A DNA stretch of 64,000 nt from an uncultured Lachnospiraceae bacterium (GCA_905197485.1 CAJJYZ010000008.1:7059-71058); one strand, 5' to 3'; positions 17,775 to 27,494 are shown, counted from the first letter of the stretch. Made by a program: numbers and translations. Notes: generated by a model not told the origin, from the sequence alone.

Positions 17775-18770
17775 TTATTCAGCCTGTGCCTGTACTGCTG
17801 TGATTGCAACAACGCCTTCGATATCTGCCGCGCTGCATCCACGAGATAAGTCGTTCACCGGTTTTGCGATTCCCTGTGTAAGCGGTCCGTAAGCTTCTGC
17901 TTTTGCAAGTCTCTGAGCAAGCTTGTATCCGATATTTCCCGCATCAAGGTCAGGGAAAATGAGTACGTTAGCCTGTCCTGCCACATTGCTTCCCGGAGCT
18001 TTGGATGCGCCGATTTCCGGAACGATAGCTGCGTCTAACTGTAATTCGCCGTCTAATAAAATCTCTGGGTGTGTTTCTTTTGCAATACGTGTTGCTTCTA
18101 CTACTTTATCTACATCCGGGTGTTTTGCGCTTCCCTTTGTAGAGTGGGAAAGCATAGCAACTTTCGGTTCTTCTCCTACTAAGAGTTTGAAGGATTCCGC
18201 AGAAGAAACTGCGATTGCCGCAAGTTTTTCCGGGTCTGGATTCTGCTCTAATCCGGAGTCACCGAAGATAAAGGTTCCGTTCGCACCCATATCGCAATTC
18301 GGCACTACGATAACGAAGAAAGCAGATACTAATTTTGTACCCGGTTTTGTCTTCAGAATCTGAAGGCATGGTCTTAATGTGTCTGCTGTTGAGTGGCATG
18401 CTCCGGATACCATTCCGTCTGCGTCGCCCATTTTTACCATCATAACACCATAGTATAAGTAGTTATTCAGAAGAAGCTCTCTTGCCTGTTCTTCTGTCAT
18501 TCCTTTTTTCTGTCTTAACTCTACTAATTTTTCGATATATGCAGGTGTTCTGTCATCTGTTGCAGGGTCAACAATTGTTGCTCCGCTGATGTCAAATCCT
18601 GCTCTGTTCTTTTCGATTTCTTCTTTGCTTCCGACTAAAATCAGATTGGCTGTTCCCTCTCGTAACACTGCTTCTGCAGCTTCATATGTTCTGATATCTT
18701 CTGTCTCAGGAAGGACAATCGTTTTTTTGTCAGCTTTTGCTTTTGCTTTGATTACGTCAATAAATCCCAT
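17775..18770 (-). CDS. pta: Phosphate acetyltransferase
   Basis: Pta converts acetyl-CoA and phosphate to acetyl phosphate for AckA. The 331-residue protein is the short catalytic-domain-only form of Gram-positive bacteria, with GMVSGACHSTADTLRP, SFFVIVVPN-like strand segments, MLSHSTKGSA, and the C-terminal GPLTQGIAKPVNDLSRG. AAAGGGG lies eight bases before the ATG. A strong promoter is upstream. Confidence 0.97.
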   Translation of the reverse strand: MGFIDVIKAKAKADKKTIVLPETEDIRTYEAAEAVLREGTANLILVGSKEEIEKNRAGFDISGATIVDPATDDRTPAYIEKLVELRQKKGMTEEQARELLLNNYLYYGVMMVKMGDADGMVSGACHSTADTLRPCLQILKTKPGTKLVSAFFVIVVPNCDMGANGTFIFGDSGLEQNPDPEKLAAIAVSSAESFKLLVGEEPKVAMLSHSTKGSAKHPDVDKVVEATRIAKETHPEILLDGELQLDAAIVPEIGASKAPGSNVAGQANVLIFPDLDAGNIGYKLAQRLAKAEAYGPLTQGIAKPVNDLSRGCSAADIEGVVAITAVQAQAE

Positions 18771-18807
18771 GATTTAAGACCCCTTTCATTTGTTCTCATA
18801 TAGTTTC

Positions 18808-18836
18808 ATTATAACGCAAAGGTGTATTGTATACAA
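18808..18836 (-). promoter_or_regulatory. Promoter of pta-ackA
   Basis: Minus-strand TTGTAT, 17-base spacer and perfect TATAAT, about 38 bases before the pta start. Confidence 0.7.
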
Positions 18837-18871
18837 GGAATTTTATGTGCATTTTGAAAAACAATTCCTCT

Positions 18872-20203
18872 TTAAAGATTGAAAATGCGAGTCACGATTG
18901 TAAAATACACAAAAATCGTTCCCGTATCTACCAGCGTCGTGATAAGCGGAGCCGCCATAATCGCCGGGTCCAGACCGAGCTTCTTCGCGACAAGCGGAAG
19001 CATACAGCCAATCGTCTTCGCCAGCATAACCGTACAAATCAAAGTGATTCCAAGGGCAAAGGCTAAAAGCGGGTCATGGTACATAATAATCACTCGGATT
19101 CCGTTGACAACCGCCAGCATGAAGCCCACAAGCAAAGCGACTCGGATTTCCTTGAATACGACTTTGAATATGTCGCCAAATTCAATCTCGTCTACCGCAA
19201 GTCCTCGAATCACCAATGTAGAACTCTGGGAACCGCAGTTTCCACCGGTTCCGGTCAGCATCGGGACAAAGGTATTCAGAAGAGGCATCACTGCCAACGC
19301 GTCTTCATAATGCCCTAATAGCAGTCCGGTAATCGTCGCTGACAGCATCAGGAACAGAAGCCATGGGAAACGGCTCTTCGCATGCTGCCATACAGAAGTC
19401 TCAAAATAAGAGTCTTCGTTCGGTGAAATACCTGCCATCATTGAGATATCTTCCGTCGTCTCTTCCTGCAAGACGGACATCGCATCGTCAACCGTAACAA
19501 TCCCGACCATGCACATCTCATAATCCACAACCGGAATGGCAATCAGATTGTACTTGTTAATCGTAGATACTACGTCTTCCTGGTCGTCATGTGTGTGCAC
19601 ATAGACCATATTCGTCTCCATGATTTCTTCAATCAGACGGTTCTCACCGGTCGTCAGAAGGTCTTTGACGTCCACAACACCAACTAGTTTTCGCTTCTCC
19701 GTTACATAACAAGTGTAAATAGTCTCCCGATTGATACCGACCTGCCGAATCTTCAGAATCGCATCTGCCACCGTCATTTCTTTTCGCAAAGCGATATACT
19801 CTACGTTCATAATGCTTCCGGCGCTGTCCTCCGGATACTGGAGTAATGTATTAATCTGAAGTCTCGTCTCTTCGTCGGTAGACTGAAGGAGCTTATCTAC
19901 CAGGTTTGCCGGCATCTCTTCCAGCACGTCCGCGATATCGTCCAGATACATCTCTTCCATGACTTCTTCGATTTCCGCATCCGTCAATTGGCTTACCAGG
20001 TCTTCCTGCATCTCACTGCTCATGTAGGTGAACGTCTCTGCCGCCTCTTCCTTCGCCAGAAGCCGAAATACTAAAATCCGCTGTCTTTCATTGAATTCTT
20101 CGAGAAGGTTTGCAATATCTACCGGATGCCAGTTTTCGAATTCAGCTTTCAGATTTTTATAGTCTCTGTTCTCCAGCATCTGCAAAATTTCTTCTTCTGT
20201 CAT
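18872..20203 (-). CDS. mgtE: Magnesium transporter MgtE
   Basis: MgtE is a magnesium channel gated by its own cytosolic domains. The 443-residue protein has an N-terminal helical domain (about 1-130), two CBS domains (about 131-255), and five membrane segments from about 285 to 440. The pore region GTGGNCGSQSSTLVIRG is intact. Length fits the family. GAGGAGGGAAGG precedes the ATG. No M-box magnesium riboswitch is seen in the short leader. The promoter stands back to back with that of tmcAL. Confidence 0.96.
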   Translation of the reverse strand: MTEEEILQMLENRDYKNLKAEFENWHPVDIANLLEEFNERQRILVFRLLAKEEAAETFTYMSSEMQEDLVSQLTDAEIEEVMEEMYLDDIADVLEEMPANLVDKLLQSTDEETRLQINTLLQYPEDSAGSIMNVEYIALRKEMTVADAILKIRQVGINRETIYTCYVTEKRKLVGVVDVKDLLTTGENRLIEEIMETNMVYVHTHDDQEDVVSTINKYNLIAIPVVDYEMCMVGIVTVDDAMSVLQEETTEDISMMAGISPNEDSYFETSVWQHAKSRFPWLLFLMLSATITGLLLGHYEDALAVMPLLNTFVPMLTGTGGNCGSQSSTLVIRGLAVDEIEFGDIFKVVFKEIRVALLVGFMLAVVNGIRVIIMYHDPLLAFALGITLICTVMLAKTIGCMLPLVAKKLGLDPAIMAAPLITTLVDTGTIFVYFTIVTRIFNL

Positions 20204-20233
20204 TTCCTTCCCTCCTCACACCATACTGTTATC

Positions 20234-20263
20234 ATTCTAACCCCCTCCTGCAATCTTTGTCAA
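20234..20263 (-). promoter_or_regulatory. Promoter of mgtE
   Basis: Minus-strand TTGACA, 18-base spacer and TAGAAT. Confidence 0.7.
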
Positions 20264-20272
20264 CAATTCGTT

Positions 20273-20301
20273 TTGCGCGCCGCTTCTCTTTATAGTATAA
20301 T
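20273..20301 (+). promoter_or_regulatory. Promoter of tmcAL
   Basis: TTGCGC, 17-base spacer and perfect TATAAT, 31 bases before the start. It is divergent from the mgtE promoter, with only nine bases between the two -35 boxes. Confidence 0.6.
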
Positions 20302-20332
20302 AGAAATCAGAATTTTTATCAGGAGGAACTTT

Positions 20333-21568
20333 ATGAAAATCGTCGGATTGATTACAGAATATAATCCGTTTCACAACGGACACAAATATCATATCGAACA
20401 GGCGCTCAAACTGACGCAGGCTGACGCCGCAATCGTCGTGATGAGCGGAAATCATGTGCAAAGAGGTACGCCCGCCATTCTTCCAAAACACCTGCGTGCA
20501 ACGATTGCCCTAAGCTGCGGTGTAGCAGCCGTCTTCGAGCTTCCTGTCTGTTACGCAACCGGAAGCGCGGAATATTTCGCCCTCGGGGCAGTCTCTTTTC
20601 TCGAACGTCTCGGCTGTGTGGATTGTATCTGCTTCGGAACGGAAACGTCTGAACTGTCCACACTAAAAGAAATCGCCCGCATCCTTTCTGATGAACCGGA
20701 AGCCTATCGGACGTTTCTTCAGCAAGCGTTAAAATCCGGCGATTCCTATCCCACAGCAAGGCAAAAAGTGCTGACACAGTTTACCGGTTCTGACCTAGAC
20801 GCTTCCTTATTGGAACTTCCAAACAATATCTTGGGAATCGAATATTTGAAGGCTCTCTACCGCCTGCACAGCGACATTGTCCCTTATATATTGCCGCGTG
20901 CCGGCGCCGGATACCACGACTTGTCTTTAGATACGGAATACGCCTCCGCCTCCGCTATCCGAAACGTTCTCTCTGACATGACAGGATTCGAATCTCCACA
21001 GTTAAAACGTCTCGTTCCGGAAGAAGCATACGCGATTCTTACCGAGTCTTATGGGAAACGTTATCCAATCATTGCAGACGACTATTCGCTGCTATTGAAA
21101 TACAAGCTTTTGACTTTAGATGCAGCCAGACTAACCGAATACGTAGACGTCACCCCCGATTTAGCCAACCGGATTCTGAAATGCCGGAATCAATTCATTT
21201 CCTTCCGTCAGTTCTGCGAACTTTTGAAAACAAAGCAGCTTACTTATACGAGAATCAGCCGCGCGCTCTTACATATCCTGCTTGAAATCCGGCAGACAGA
21301 TGTGGACGCCTACCGTCTGCATGGCTTTCATGGTTACGCAAGACTCCTCGGTTTCCGCAAGGATTCCTCCTCCCTGCTCTCGATTCTAAAAGAGAAAAGC
21401 GCCGTTCCTCTTCTCACAAAGCTGACGGCCGTCTCCTCCATCGAAGAGCCGTTTCAGACGATGCTGGCGCAGGATATCTTCGCCTCCGATTTATACGAGT
21501 CTGCCATCACTGATAAATTCCATACCCCGTTCAAAAACGAATATGAGCACCAGATTGTCCGTTTCTAG
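20333..21568 (+). CDS. tmcAL: tRNA(Met) cytidine acetate ligase TmcAL
   Basis: TmcAL uses ATP and acetate to form N4-acetylcytidine at the wobble position of elongator tRNA-Met. The 411-residue protein has the nucleotidyltransferase opening GLITEYNPFHNGH with the HxGH-type motif, then VVMSGNHVQRG and the ELPVCYATGSAEYFA segment. AGGAGG lies before the ATG at 20333. A longer open frame begins at 20126 but runs through the promoter region and mgtE. The gene's last codons form the left arm of the terminator shared with degV. Confidence 0.93.
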   Translation: MKIVGLITEYNPFHNGHKYHIEQALKLTQADAAIVVMSGNHVQRGTPAILPKHLRATIALSCGVAAVFELPVCYATGSAEYFALGAVSFLERLGCVDCICFGTETSELSTLKEIARILSDEPEAYRTFLQQALKSGDSYPTARQKVLTQFTGSDLDASLLELPNNILGIEYLKALYRLHSDIVPYILPRAGAGYHDLSLDTEYASASAIRNVLSDMTGFESPQLKRLVPEEAYAILTESYGKRYPIIADDYSLLLKYKLLTLDAARLTEYVDVTPDLANRILKCRNQFISFRQFCELLKTKQLTYTRISRALLHILLEIRQTDVDAYRLHGFHGYARLLGFRKDSSSLLSILKEKSAVPLLTKLTAVSSIEEPFQTMLAQDIFASDLYESAITDKFHTPFKNEYEHQIVRF

Positions 21569-21583
21569 GACTCTGGTGCTCAT
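21543..21583. terminator. Hairpin shared by tmcAL and degV 3' ends
   Basis: ATGAGCACCAGA with GTCC pairs with GGAC and TCTGGTGCTCAT (a 16-bp stem with a two-base bulge). The tmcAL stop codon sits in the loop, so the left arm is coding. T-rich sequence follows on the plus side. Confidence 0.75.
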
Positions 21584-21597
21584 CATTATTTCATCTT

Positions 21598-22452
21598 TTA
21601 TCTCATCTTTCTTGTACATGTTACAGCTAAAGCTCCCGGTCCGATATGACACGCCACGCTGAGTGAAAGCGGGTCCATCTCCACTTCTGCCCCTGGAATT
21701 CTGGCTTCTATTTCTTCTTTCCATTTTTCCACATCTTCTCTCGAAGAAGTATAAGCCGCCTGAATGTAAACCGGCTCTCCACCGAATCGCTCTTTCATAT
21801 CCTGCTCTATTGCATCGAGCATCGTCTTCTTCGCCTGTTTCCATCCCCTTGCTTTCGCAAATGCATCCAGTTTCCCGCCTTGAATCTGCAATACGGGTTT
21901 GATATTCAACACCGCGCCGATTGTCGCCGCAGCCGGAGTGATTCTTCCTCCCTTTTTCAAATACTTTAACGTATCTACCGTAATATAAATACTGGATTCC
22001 TTCCCTTCTTGTTCCAGAATCTCCCGCACTTCTTTCGCGCTTTTCCCTGCATTTACAAGCGCAATGGCTTCCAGGACAGATTGTTTTAACGTAACAGATA
22101 CCCTCTGATTATCGACAACCTGTACTTTTTCTCCATACTCTCTTGCAAGCATCATCGCATTCTCACAAGCGGCGCTCAATCCGCTGGACATCGGAATATA
22201 GACAATCTCCTCGTATTCTTTCAGAATCTCATCCCACATATCCATCAAATCTCCCGGCGCAGGCTGTGATGTGGATATATCCGCATCTTCCCCCAGTTTC
22301 TTATAGAATTCCTCCTGCGTCATCGTGATATCTTCCAGATACAATTCTCCATCGATAAAAAACGGCATCGGAAATACCCGGATTCCTAATTCTTTTCCCT
22401 TCTCCTGTGTAATTCCACTATTGCTGTCTGTCACAACCGCTGTTTTTCCCAT
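21598..22452 (-). CDS. DegV family fatty-acid-binding protein
   Basis: The 284-residue protein is of the DegV (FakB-like) family, which binds a fatty acid and in some species presents it to the FakA kinase. It opens VVTDSNSGITQE and has STSQPAPGD, IPMSSGLSAACENA and KYLKKGGRI, all typical. Start 22452 is chosen because AGGAGG lies five bases upstream; the longer frame at 22509 lacks family support. It is the last gene of the ECF-to-degV operon. No fakA gene is in the window, so a role in exogenous fatty-acid use is inference. Confidence 0.92.
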   Translation of the reverse strand: MGKTAVVTDSNSGITQEKGKELGIRVFPMPFFIDGELYLEDITMTQEEFYKKLGEDADISTSQPAPGDLMDMWDEILKEYEEIVYIPMSSGLSAACENAMMLAREYGEKVQVVDNQRVSVTLKQSVLEAIALVNAGKSAKEVREILEQEGKESSIYITVDTLKYLKKGGRITPAAATIGAVLNIKPVLQIQGGKLDAFAKARGWKQAKKTMLDAIEQDMKERFGGEPVYIQAAYTSSREDVEKWKEEIEARIPGAEVEMDPLSLSVACHIGPGALAVTCTRKMR

Positions 22453-22480
22453 CATTACCTCCTCATTTTTCCTTTCATTT

Positions 22481-23278
22481 CTATACTTCCACGACTTCTG
22501 AAACTTCATCTCTCTTCGCTACCATAATCTGAATATCATCTCCGGTATAAGGATTGTCTCCCAAAGCCACCTCAAGCTTCACCGTCTCATAGGCAAGACT
22601 TTCATAATTGTTATCTTTGCTCAAGTGTCCGAGCATGACACATTGCAGGTTATCATGAAGTATATCACAGAGAAGTCTTCCCGACAATTCATTGGATAGA
22701 TGTCCCCTGTTTCCCATCACGCGCCGCTTAAGCGGGTACGGATACGGTCCCACCTCCAACATATGAATGTCATGGTTCGCCTCCAGGACAAGGGCATTCA
22801 CATCTTTCAAATTCTCCACTATGTATTCATCATAGACACCCAAATCCGTCACGACGGCAATCATCTTCTCGTCCTCCTCCACGCGGAAGCCGGAAGGTTC
22901 CATCGCGTCATGGGAAATCGCAAAGGGGAGAACAGAAAGGCTTCCCAGGGAAAACACTTCATCTATCTTCACAGGATGCAATAGTCCTTCCGGCATCTTG
23001 CCAAGCCCTTTATACGCCTCAATCCCCCGAATCGTTCCTTCCGTCGCATAAACGGGAACTTTATATTTTCTGCTGAACACGCCCAGTCCTTGGATGTGGT
23101 CCGAATGTTCATGGGTCACGAGAATCCCATCCAGGCTTTCGCATGACACCCCGATTTCTTTCAAGCCTTCTTCAATACGTTTCTTACTGATTCCTACGTC
23201 AATTAGAATATTCGTATCGCTGCCTCCGACGTAAATACAGTTTCCACTGCTTCCACTGGCAATACTGCAAAGTTTCAT
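22481..23278 (-). CDS. MBL-fold metallo-hydrolase (YycJ/WalJ-like)
   Basis: This 265-residue protein has the metallo-beta-lactamase fold with the metal motif THEHSDHIQGL near residue 55 and a further metal ligand region FAISHDA, plus a GNRGHLSNE segment with a histidine. It resembles WalJ/YycJ, a proposed nuclease linked to cell division and cell-wall control in Firmicutes. It starts one base after the coaE stop, so the genes are coupled. The walRK genes that usually neighbour walJ are not here, so the specific role is uncertain. Confidence 0.85.
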   Translation of the reverse strand: MKLCSIASGSSGNCIYVGGSDTNILIDVGISKKRIEEGLKEIGVSCESLDGILVTHEHSDHIQGLGVFSRKYKVPVYATEGTIRGIEAYKGLGKMPEGLLHPVKIDEVFSLGSLSVLPFAISHDAMEPSGFRVEEDEKMIAVVTDLGVYDEYIVENLKDVNALVLEANHDIHMLEVGPYPYPLKRRVMGNRGHLSNELSGRLLCDILHDNLQCVMLGHLSKDNNYESLAYETVKLEVALGDNPYTGDDIQIMVAKRDEVSEVVEV

Positions 23279-23279
23279 A

Positions 23280-23882
23280 CTATTCTCTCCCGTCACTTTC
23301 TCTTATCGTTGTTTCTATCTGTCTCTTCGTCTCTTCGAACGTCCCGCTATTGTCAATCGTCACATCACAATATGCCCGATATGCAGCCTCGTCTGCCTGC
23401 TTCTCCATAATCTGCCGAATCTTCTCGTCAGACAAAGGCCTGGATTCCTTCAATCTTGAGAAACGTATCCGACGTTCTACGAAAATATACCACAATTCGT
23501 CACAGAGTTCTTCGTAATGGTCTTCCATCAAAAGCGCAGATTCCAGGAGAAAGATGGATACTCCTTCCTTCCTCGCTCTTGCGATTTCCTCCCGAACGTA
23601 CTGTTTGACTGCCGGATGCACGATTCTATTCAATCTCTCCAATTGTCCGGCATCAGAGAATACGAGATTCCCCAGATTGGTCCGGTTAATGCTTCCATCC
23701 CCGTCTAATATCTCTTTCCCGAATGTACGAATTATCTCATCATAGCAGGAATGTCCCGGCTCCTGCAGTTTGTGCGCCACTTCGTCTGTCTTTAGAACGC
23801 GCGCATGATAGGACGCTTCCATCTCATCGAGAATCCGGCTCTTTCCGGAGCCGATTCCCCCTGTAATTCCAATCACTTTCAT
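23280..23882 (-). CDS. coaE: Dephospho-CoA kinase
   Basis: CoaE performs the last step of coenzyme A synthesis, phosphorylating dephospho-CoA. The 200-residue P-loop kinase has GITGGIGSGKS at the N-terminus and LLESALLMEDHYEELCD with the conserved acidic residues. Its start is directly next to the polA stop codon (23883). polA-coaE is a known Firmicutes arrangement. Confidence 0.96.
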   Translation of the reverse strand: MKVIGITGGIGSGKSRILDEMEASYHARVLKTDEVAHKLQEPGHSCYDEIIRTFGKEILDGDGSINRTNLGNLVFSDAGQLERLNRIVHPAVKQYVREEIARARKEGVSIFLLESALLMEDHYEELCDELWYIFVERRIRFSRLKESRPLSDEKIRQIMEKQADEAAYRAYCDVTIDNSGTFEETKRQIETTIRESDGRE

Positions 23883-26495
23883 CTATTTCGCCTCATACCA
23901 TGTGGAACCGGTCTGCATATCAATATCGAGCGGAACGTCAAGCGATGCCGCCCCTTCCATTTCACGCTTCAAAATCTCCTTCACCTGCTCCACTTCTGAA
24001 TCATGGGCCTCAATGAGAAGTTCATCGTGTACCTGAAGCACCAGTTTGGACTTCATATGGTTTTCCTTCAGCGCCCGGTTCACACCTATCATCGCAATTT
24101 TCATAATATCCGCCGCCGTTCCCTGAATCGGCGCATTCATGGCAACCCGCTCTCCAAATGCACGCTGCATGAAATTGCTGGAGCTAAGTTCCGGCACCGG
24201 TCTTCTTCTTCCGAATAAAGTCGCCACGTACCCCATCTCTTTCGCATGTGCCACCGCATCGTCCAGGAAACGTTTAATTCCCGGATACGTAGCAAAATAA
24301 CTCTCGATATATTGCGCGGCTTCTTTCTTTGTGATGCTCAAATCCTGGCTCAAACCGAAGGAGCTGATTCCGTACACGATTCCGAAGTTCACCGCTTTCG
24401 CGTTTCGACGCTCCAAATCCGTCACTTCATCGAACGGAATGTGGAAGACCTGGGAGGCGGTCATTCTATGAATGTCTCTCGCCTCGCGGTACGCGGTAAT
24501 CAGCGCTTCATCCCCGGAACAATGCGCCAGAATCCGAAGTTCTATCTGCGAATAGTCCGCATCCACGAACGTATATCCCTCCTGCGGGATAAATACTTTC
24601 CTTATCAATCTTCCAAGCTCCATGCGTACCGGAATATTCTGAAGATTCGGCTCGGTACTGCTGATTCGTCCCGTCGCCGTAATCGTCTGATTAAATTTCC
24701 CATGGATTCTGCCATCCTCCCGAATATAATTCGCAAGCCCATCCGCATACGTAGACTTTAGTTTTGCAAGCTGCCGGTATTCCAGAATCTTTGCCACAAT
24801 CGGATAATCCGGAGCCAGTTTATCCAGCACGTCCGCCGCCGTCGAATATCCTGTCTTCGTCTTTTTCCCATTCGGAAGCTGCAAGTGCTCAAAGAGAATC
24901 ACCCCGAGCTGCTTCGGAGAATTGATGTTAAACGTTTCCCCTGCTTCCTCATAAATCTCCTGCTCCAACTCCACGATTTTGGCGCCAAGCTGTTCCCCGT
25001 AAGCCTTCAAAGCCTCCGCCTCGATTCTTACGCCGGCCTGTTCCATATCGAAAAGTGTGAATACGAGAGGCATTTCAATCTCATGGAAAAGATGGTACAT
25101 CTCTTTCTCCTTCAACTGCTTTTCCAATACGTCCGCCGCCGCAAACGCTGTGTATGCCATATAACACACTTTCTTCGCTCCATCCATTTTGTCATCCAGC
25201 ATCAAATTCAGATATTCTCTTGCGATATCATCATATTCGTAGTCATTTTTCAGCGGATTCAGAAGATATGCGGCTACAATCGCGTCAAACGCGTTCTCTT
25301 CGTTTCCAAATGAAATCCAAGATAACGCCTCTTTTATGTGGAACATCGAGACACGCGCTACATTTTCCGTTAAATGCCGTATCTTTTCTTTGAGATAGGA
25401 CAAGGAAATCTCTTCTCCAACCTCAATGGCATACGTCCGGCTTTCTCCAAAACAGAGACCAATCTTCCCGATTCCCGCCTGACTCGCAAAGAGAGGAAGA
25501 ACCCGCTCTTCCTTCGCGAGAACAAGGCCAACCGTATCGGACTGTTCCGCTTCCCGAAAGATTCTTTCCACTTCGCTCCTACCGCTCACTTCCCGGAAAT
25601 CCTCTTCTACCTTGTTGCCCGGCGTAGCAATTTCAAATCGTCCAAGCAGATTCTTAAACTGCAGACGCTGGAAAAACGCATATGCTTCTTCCGTATATAA
25701 GTTCCCAAGTCTCGCCTCGGAAAGCTCATACGGAATCTCAGCGCCCACGCAGATTGTCGCCAGCTCCTTGCTCATCTCTGCCATATCGTAATGCTCTTTC
25801 AATGCCTTTGCCGCTCTTGGAGGTTTCAACTCCTCCACATGTGCAAACGCATTTTCAATCGAACCGTACTCCGTAATAATCTTCGTCGCCGTCTTCTCGC
25901 CGATACTCGGAACTCCCGGAATGTTATCCGAAGTGTCTCCCATTAGCGCCTTCAAATCAATGAATTCTTTCGGAGTGACCTGATATCTTTCTTTTACATC
26001 TTCCGCATAATAATCTTCGATTTCCGTCTTCCCTTGCTTCGTCTTCGGAATGCGGATTTTTACTTTTTCCGTTGCCAGCTGCAGCAAATCCCGGTCTCCG
26101 GAAATCACAGAGACGTCCATGCCTTTTCTCTCGCACAGGCAGGAAATCGTTCCGAGAATGTCATCGGCTTCCAGTCCTGCCTTCTCCACTGTCTTCACGC
26201 CCATCGCTTTCAGAACTTCTTTCATAACAGGCACCTGTTGGCGCAGTTCTTCCAGCATCGGTTTTCTCGTTCCCTTATACTCCTGATACATCTCATGACG
26301 GAATGTAGGGGCATGTACGTCAAATGCAACCGTCAAATATTCCGGTTGTTCTTCTTCCAGAATCTTGAACAGAATATTCAGAAATCCATAGATTGCATTC
26401 GTGTGAAGTCCTTCCGAGTTCGTCAAATCCGGAACCCCATAAAATGCCCGGTTCAAAATGCTGTGCCCGTCAATCAAAACAATTTTTTCGCTCAT
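23883..26495 (-). CDS. polA: DNA polymerase I
   Basis: PolA fills gaps and removes RNA primers during replication and repair. The 870-residue protein has an N-terminal 5'-3' exonuclease (about 1-290, with LEADDILGT and SGDRDLLQL), a middle 3'-5' exonuclease fold (about 300-460) that lacks the proofreading acidic motifs, as in Bacillus PolI, and a polymerase domain with DYSQIELRILAH, RRNAKAVNFGIVYGIS and QVHDELLIE. It follows the DUF1893 gene by 23 bases and shares its operon. Confidence 0.97.
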   Translation of the reverse strand: MSEKIVLIDGHSILNRAFYGVPDLTNSEGLHTNAIYGFLNILFKILEEEQPEYLTVAFDVHAPTFRHEMYQEYKGTRKPMLEELRQQVPVMKEVLKAMGVKTVEKAGLEADDILGTISCLCERKGMDVSVISGDRDLLQLATEKVKIRIPKTKQGKTEIEDYYAEDVKERYQVTPKEFIDLKALMGDTSDNIPGVPSIGEKTATKIITEYGSIENAFAHVEELKPPRAAKALKEHYDMAEMSKELATICVGAEIPYELSEARLGNLYTEEAYAFFQRLQFKNLLGRFEIATPGNKVEEDFREVSGRSEVERIFREAEQSDTVGLVLAKEERVLPLFASQAGIGKIGLCFGESRTYAIEVGEEISLSYLKEKIRHLTENVARVSMFHIKEALSWISFGNEENAFDAIVAAYLLNPLKNDYEYDDIAREYLNLMLDDKMDGAKKVCYMAYTAFAAADVLEKQLKEKEMYHLFHEIEMPLVFTLFDMEQAGVRIEAEALKAYGEQLGAKIVELEQEIYEEAGETFNINSPKQLGVILFEHLQLPNGKKTKTGYSTAADVLDKLAPDYPIVAKILEYRQLAKLKSTYADGLANYIREDGRIHGKFNQTITATGRISSTEPNLQNIPVRMELGRLIRKVFIPQEGYTFVDADYSQIELRILAHCSGDEALITAYREARDIHRMTASQVFHIPFDEVTDLERRNAKAVNFGIVYGISSFGLSQDLSITKKEAAQYIESYFATYPGIKRFLDDAVAHAKEMGYVATLFGRRRPVPELSSSNFMQRAFGERVAMNAPIQGTAADIMKIAMIGVNRALKENHMKSKLVLQVHDELLIEAHDSEVEQVKEILKREMEGAASLDVPLDIDMQTGSTWYEAK

Positions 26496-26518
26496 CTTTT
26501 CTCTCCATTCTCACACTA

Positions 26519-26950
26519 TCACTGTGCCATCAATTTTGCAATCGTTTTCTCCAACGCATCAAACGCCTCGCTTGGAGAGTCGATATGAAGAACCGTCTCC
26601 TCCATCGGGCATCTCCCATCTCGTGTCCGGTTTTCAATATAAGGAACTATCTCCCCATACGCGTACTCCATCTTTTGTTTCTCAAGAAATTCTCTTGCAT
26701 TCTCACTCATAATCTTTCCGTAAACGGCATCCGCTCCTCCAAGCATAGCCATCAGAGCCGCCGCCTTTCCAATCACTTTATCTGCGATGACGCAGCCGCG
26801 AAATGCGTCTTTTCTTACACGCAGTTCCGTCATCAACGGTTTAATCCCGATTGCATCGGACTGCCGAGCCTCTCCGTTTTCAGACAAAATCACGCAGCTC
26901 GCCCCCAACGTCTCCAATTGTTCTACCGCGCGTCTCAATCTATCGTTCAA
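26519..26950 (-). CDS. DUF1893 family protein (TM1506-like)
   Basis: The 143-residue protein matches the DUF1893 family, whose structure resembles deaminases but which has no established reaction. Visible features are the CVILSENGEARQSDAIGIKPL opening region, the GCVIADKVIGKAAALM helix and a C-terminal CPMEE. The gene begins 11 bases inside the upstream ECF S-component gene, so the two are probably translated together. That suggests the protein works with whatever the transporter imports. No substrate can be read from the sequence. Confidence 0.8.
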   Translation of the reverse strand: MNDRLRRAVEQLETLGASCVILSENGEARQSDAIGIKPLMTELRVRKDAFRGCVIADKVIGKAAALMAMLGGADAVYGKIMSENAREFLEKQKMEYAYGEIVPYIENRTRDGRCPMEETVLHIDSPSEAFDALEKTIAKLMAQ

Positions 26951-27479
26951 ATGCGATTCCTCCTTTTTTCAGCGCTTTATAAAGCGCCGGCAATATCAAA
27001 AACTGTAACAGGATTCCAGGAATCCCTGTGACGATTCCCCCGAGAAATGCTGCCTGATTTGCAAAAGGCGCCGTAAGATGCAAAATCTTCACCCCAACAA
27101 CCAGAGAACATCCGTATAGAATCCTTCCGGAAATCATAGCCACCAAAAGACTGATGTAAACATTGCTTCTTCGAATCATCACTCCGATAACGATTCCGTA
27201 TGTGATAAGTTCCACCAACATAAAATACACTTTCGGTACCGGAGGCATCCCCGTCAGCAAAGAACTCAGAATCGGTACGAGAAATCCGATAATTCCGCCA
27301 TAATACGGCCCCAAAAGCATTCCTGCCATCAGAACTGGAATATGTATCGGCAAAAACATGCTTCCGCCGCTCGTTCCGAATATATGAAACGCCTGCGGCA
27401 AAAGAATCCCGAGGGCGACAAGAAGTCCCCCAAATACAAGCTTTGCCACATTTTGATTTTTCTTTTCTACGAATCCCAT
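26940..27479 (-). CDS. ECF transporter S component (substrate unknown)
   Basis: The 179-residue protein has about five or six membrane segments and the pattern of ECF (energy-coupling factor) S components, which bind a vitamin or small molecule and share a common EcfAA'T energising module. The stretch LPIHIPVLMAGMLLGP followed by GFLVPILSSLLTGMPP is typical of one such family. The start at 27479 is chosen because AAAGGAG precedes it; the longer frame would run through a terminator. No ECF ATPase genes are nearby, so it probably uses a shared module elsewhere. Neighbour DUF1893 overlaps its end. Confidence 0.82.
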   Translation of the reverse strand: MGFVEKKNQNVAKLVFGGLLVALGILLPQAFHIFGTSGGSMFLPIHIPVLMAGMLLGPYYGGIIGFLVPILSSLLTGMPPVPKVYFMLVELITYGIVIGVMIRRSNVYISLLVAMISGRILYGCSLVVGVKILHLTAPFANQAAFLGGIVTGIPGILLQFLILPALYKALKKGGIAFER

Positions 27480-27494
27480 CTTTTTCTCCTTTCG

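Noticed and set aside
20204..20233. M-box magnesium riboswitch of mgtE
   Set aside because: The promoter leaves a leader of about 25-30 bases, too short for an M-box.
20126..20332. Long N-terminal extension of tmcAL
   Set aside because: The extension runs through the two promoters and the mgtE start; the ribosome-binding site and family start both fit 20333.
26393..27031. Long plus-strand open frame opposite DUF1893 and the ECF gene
   Set aside because: It has no ribosome-binding site or family features and is a shadow of the minus-strand genes.
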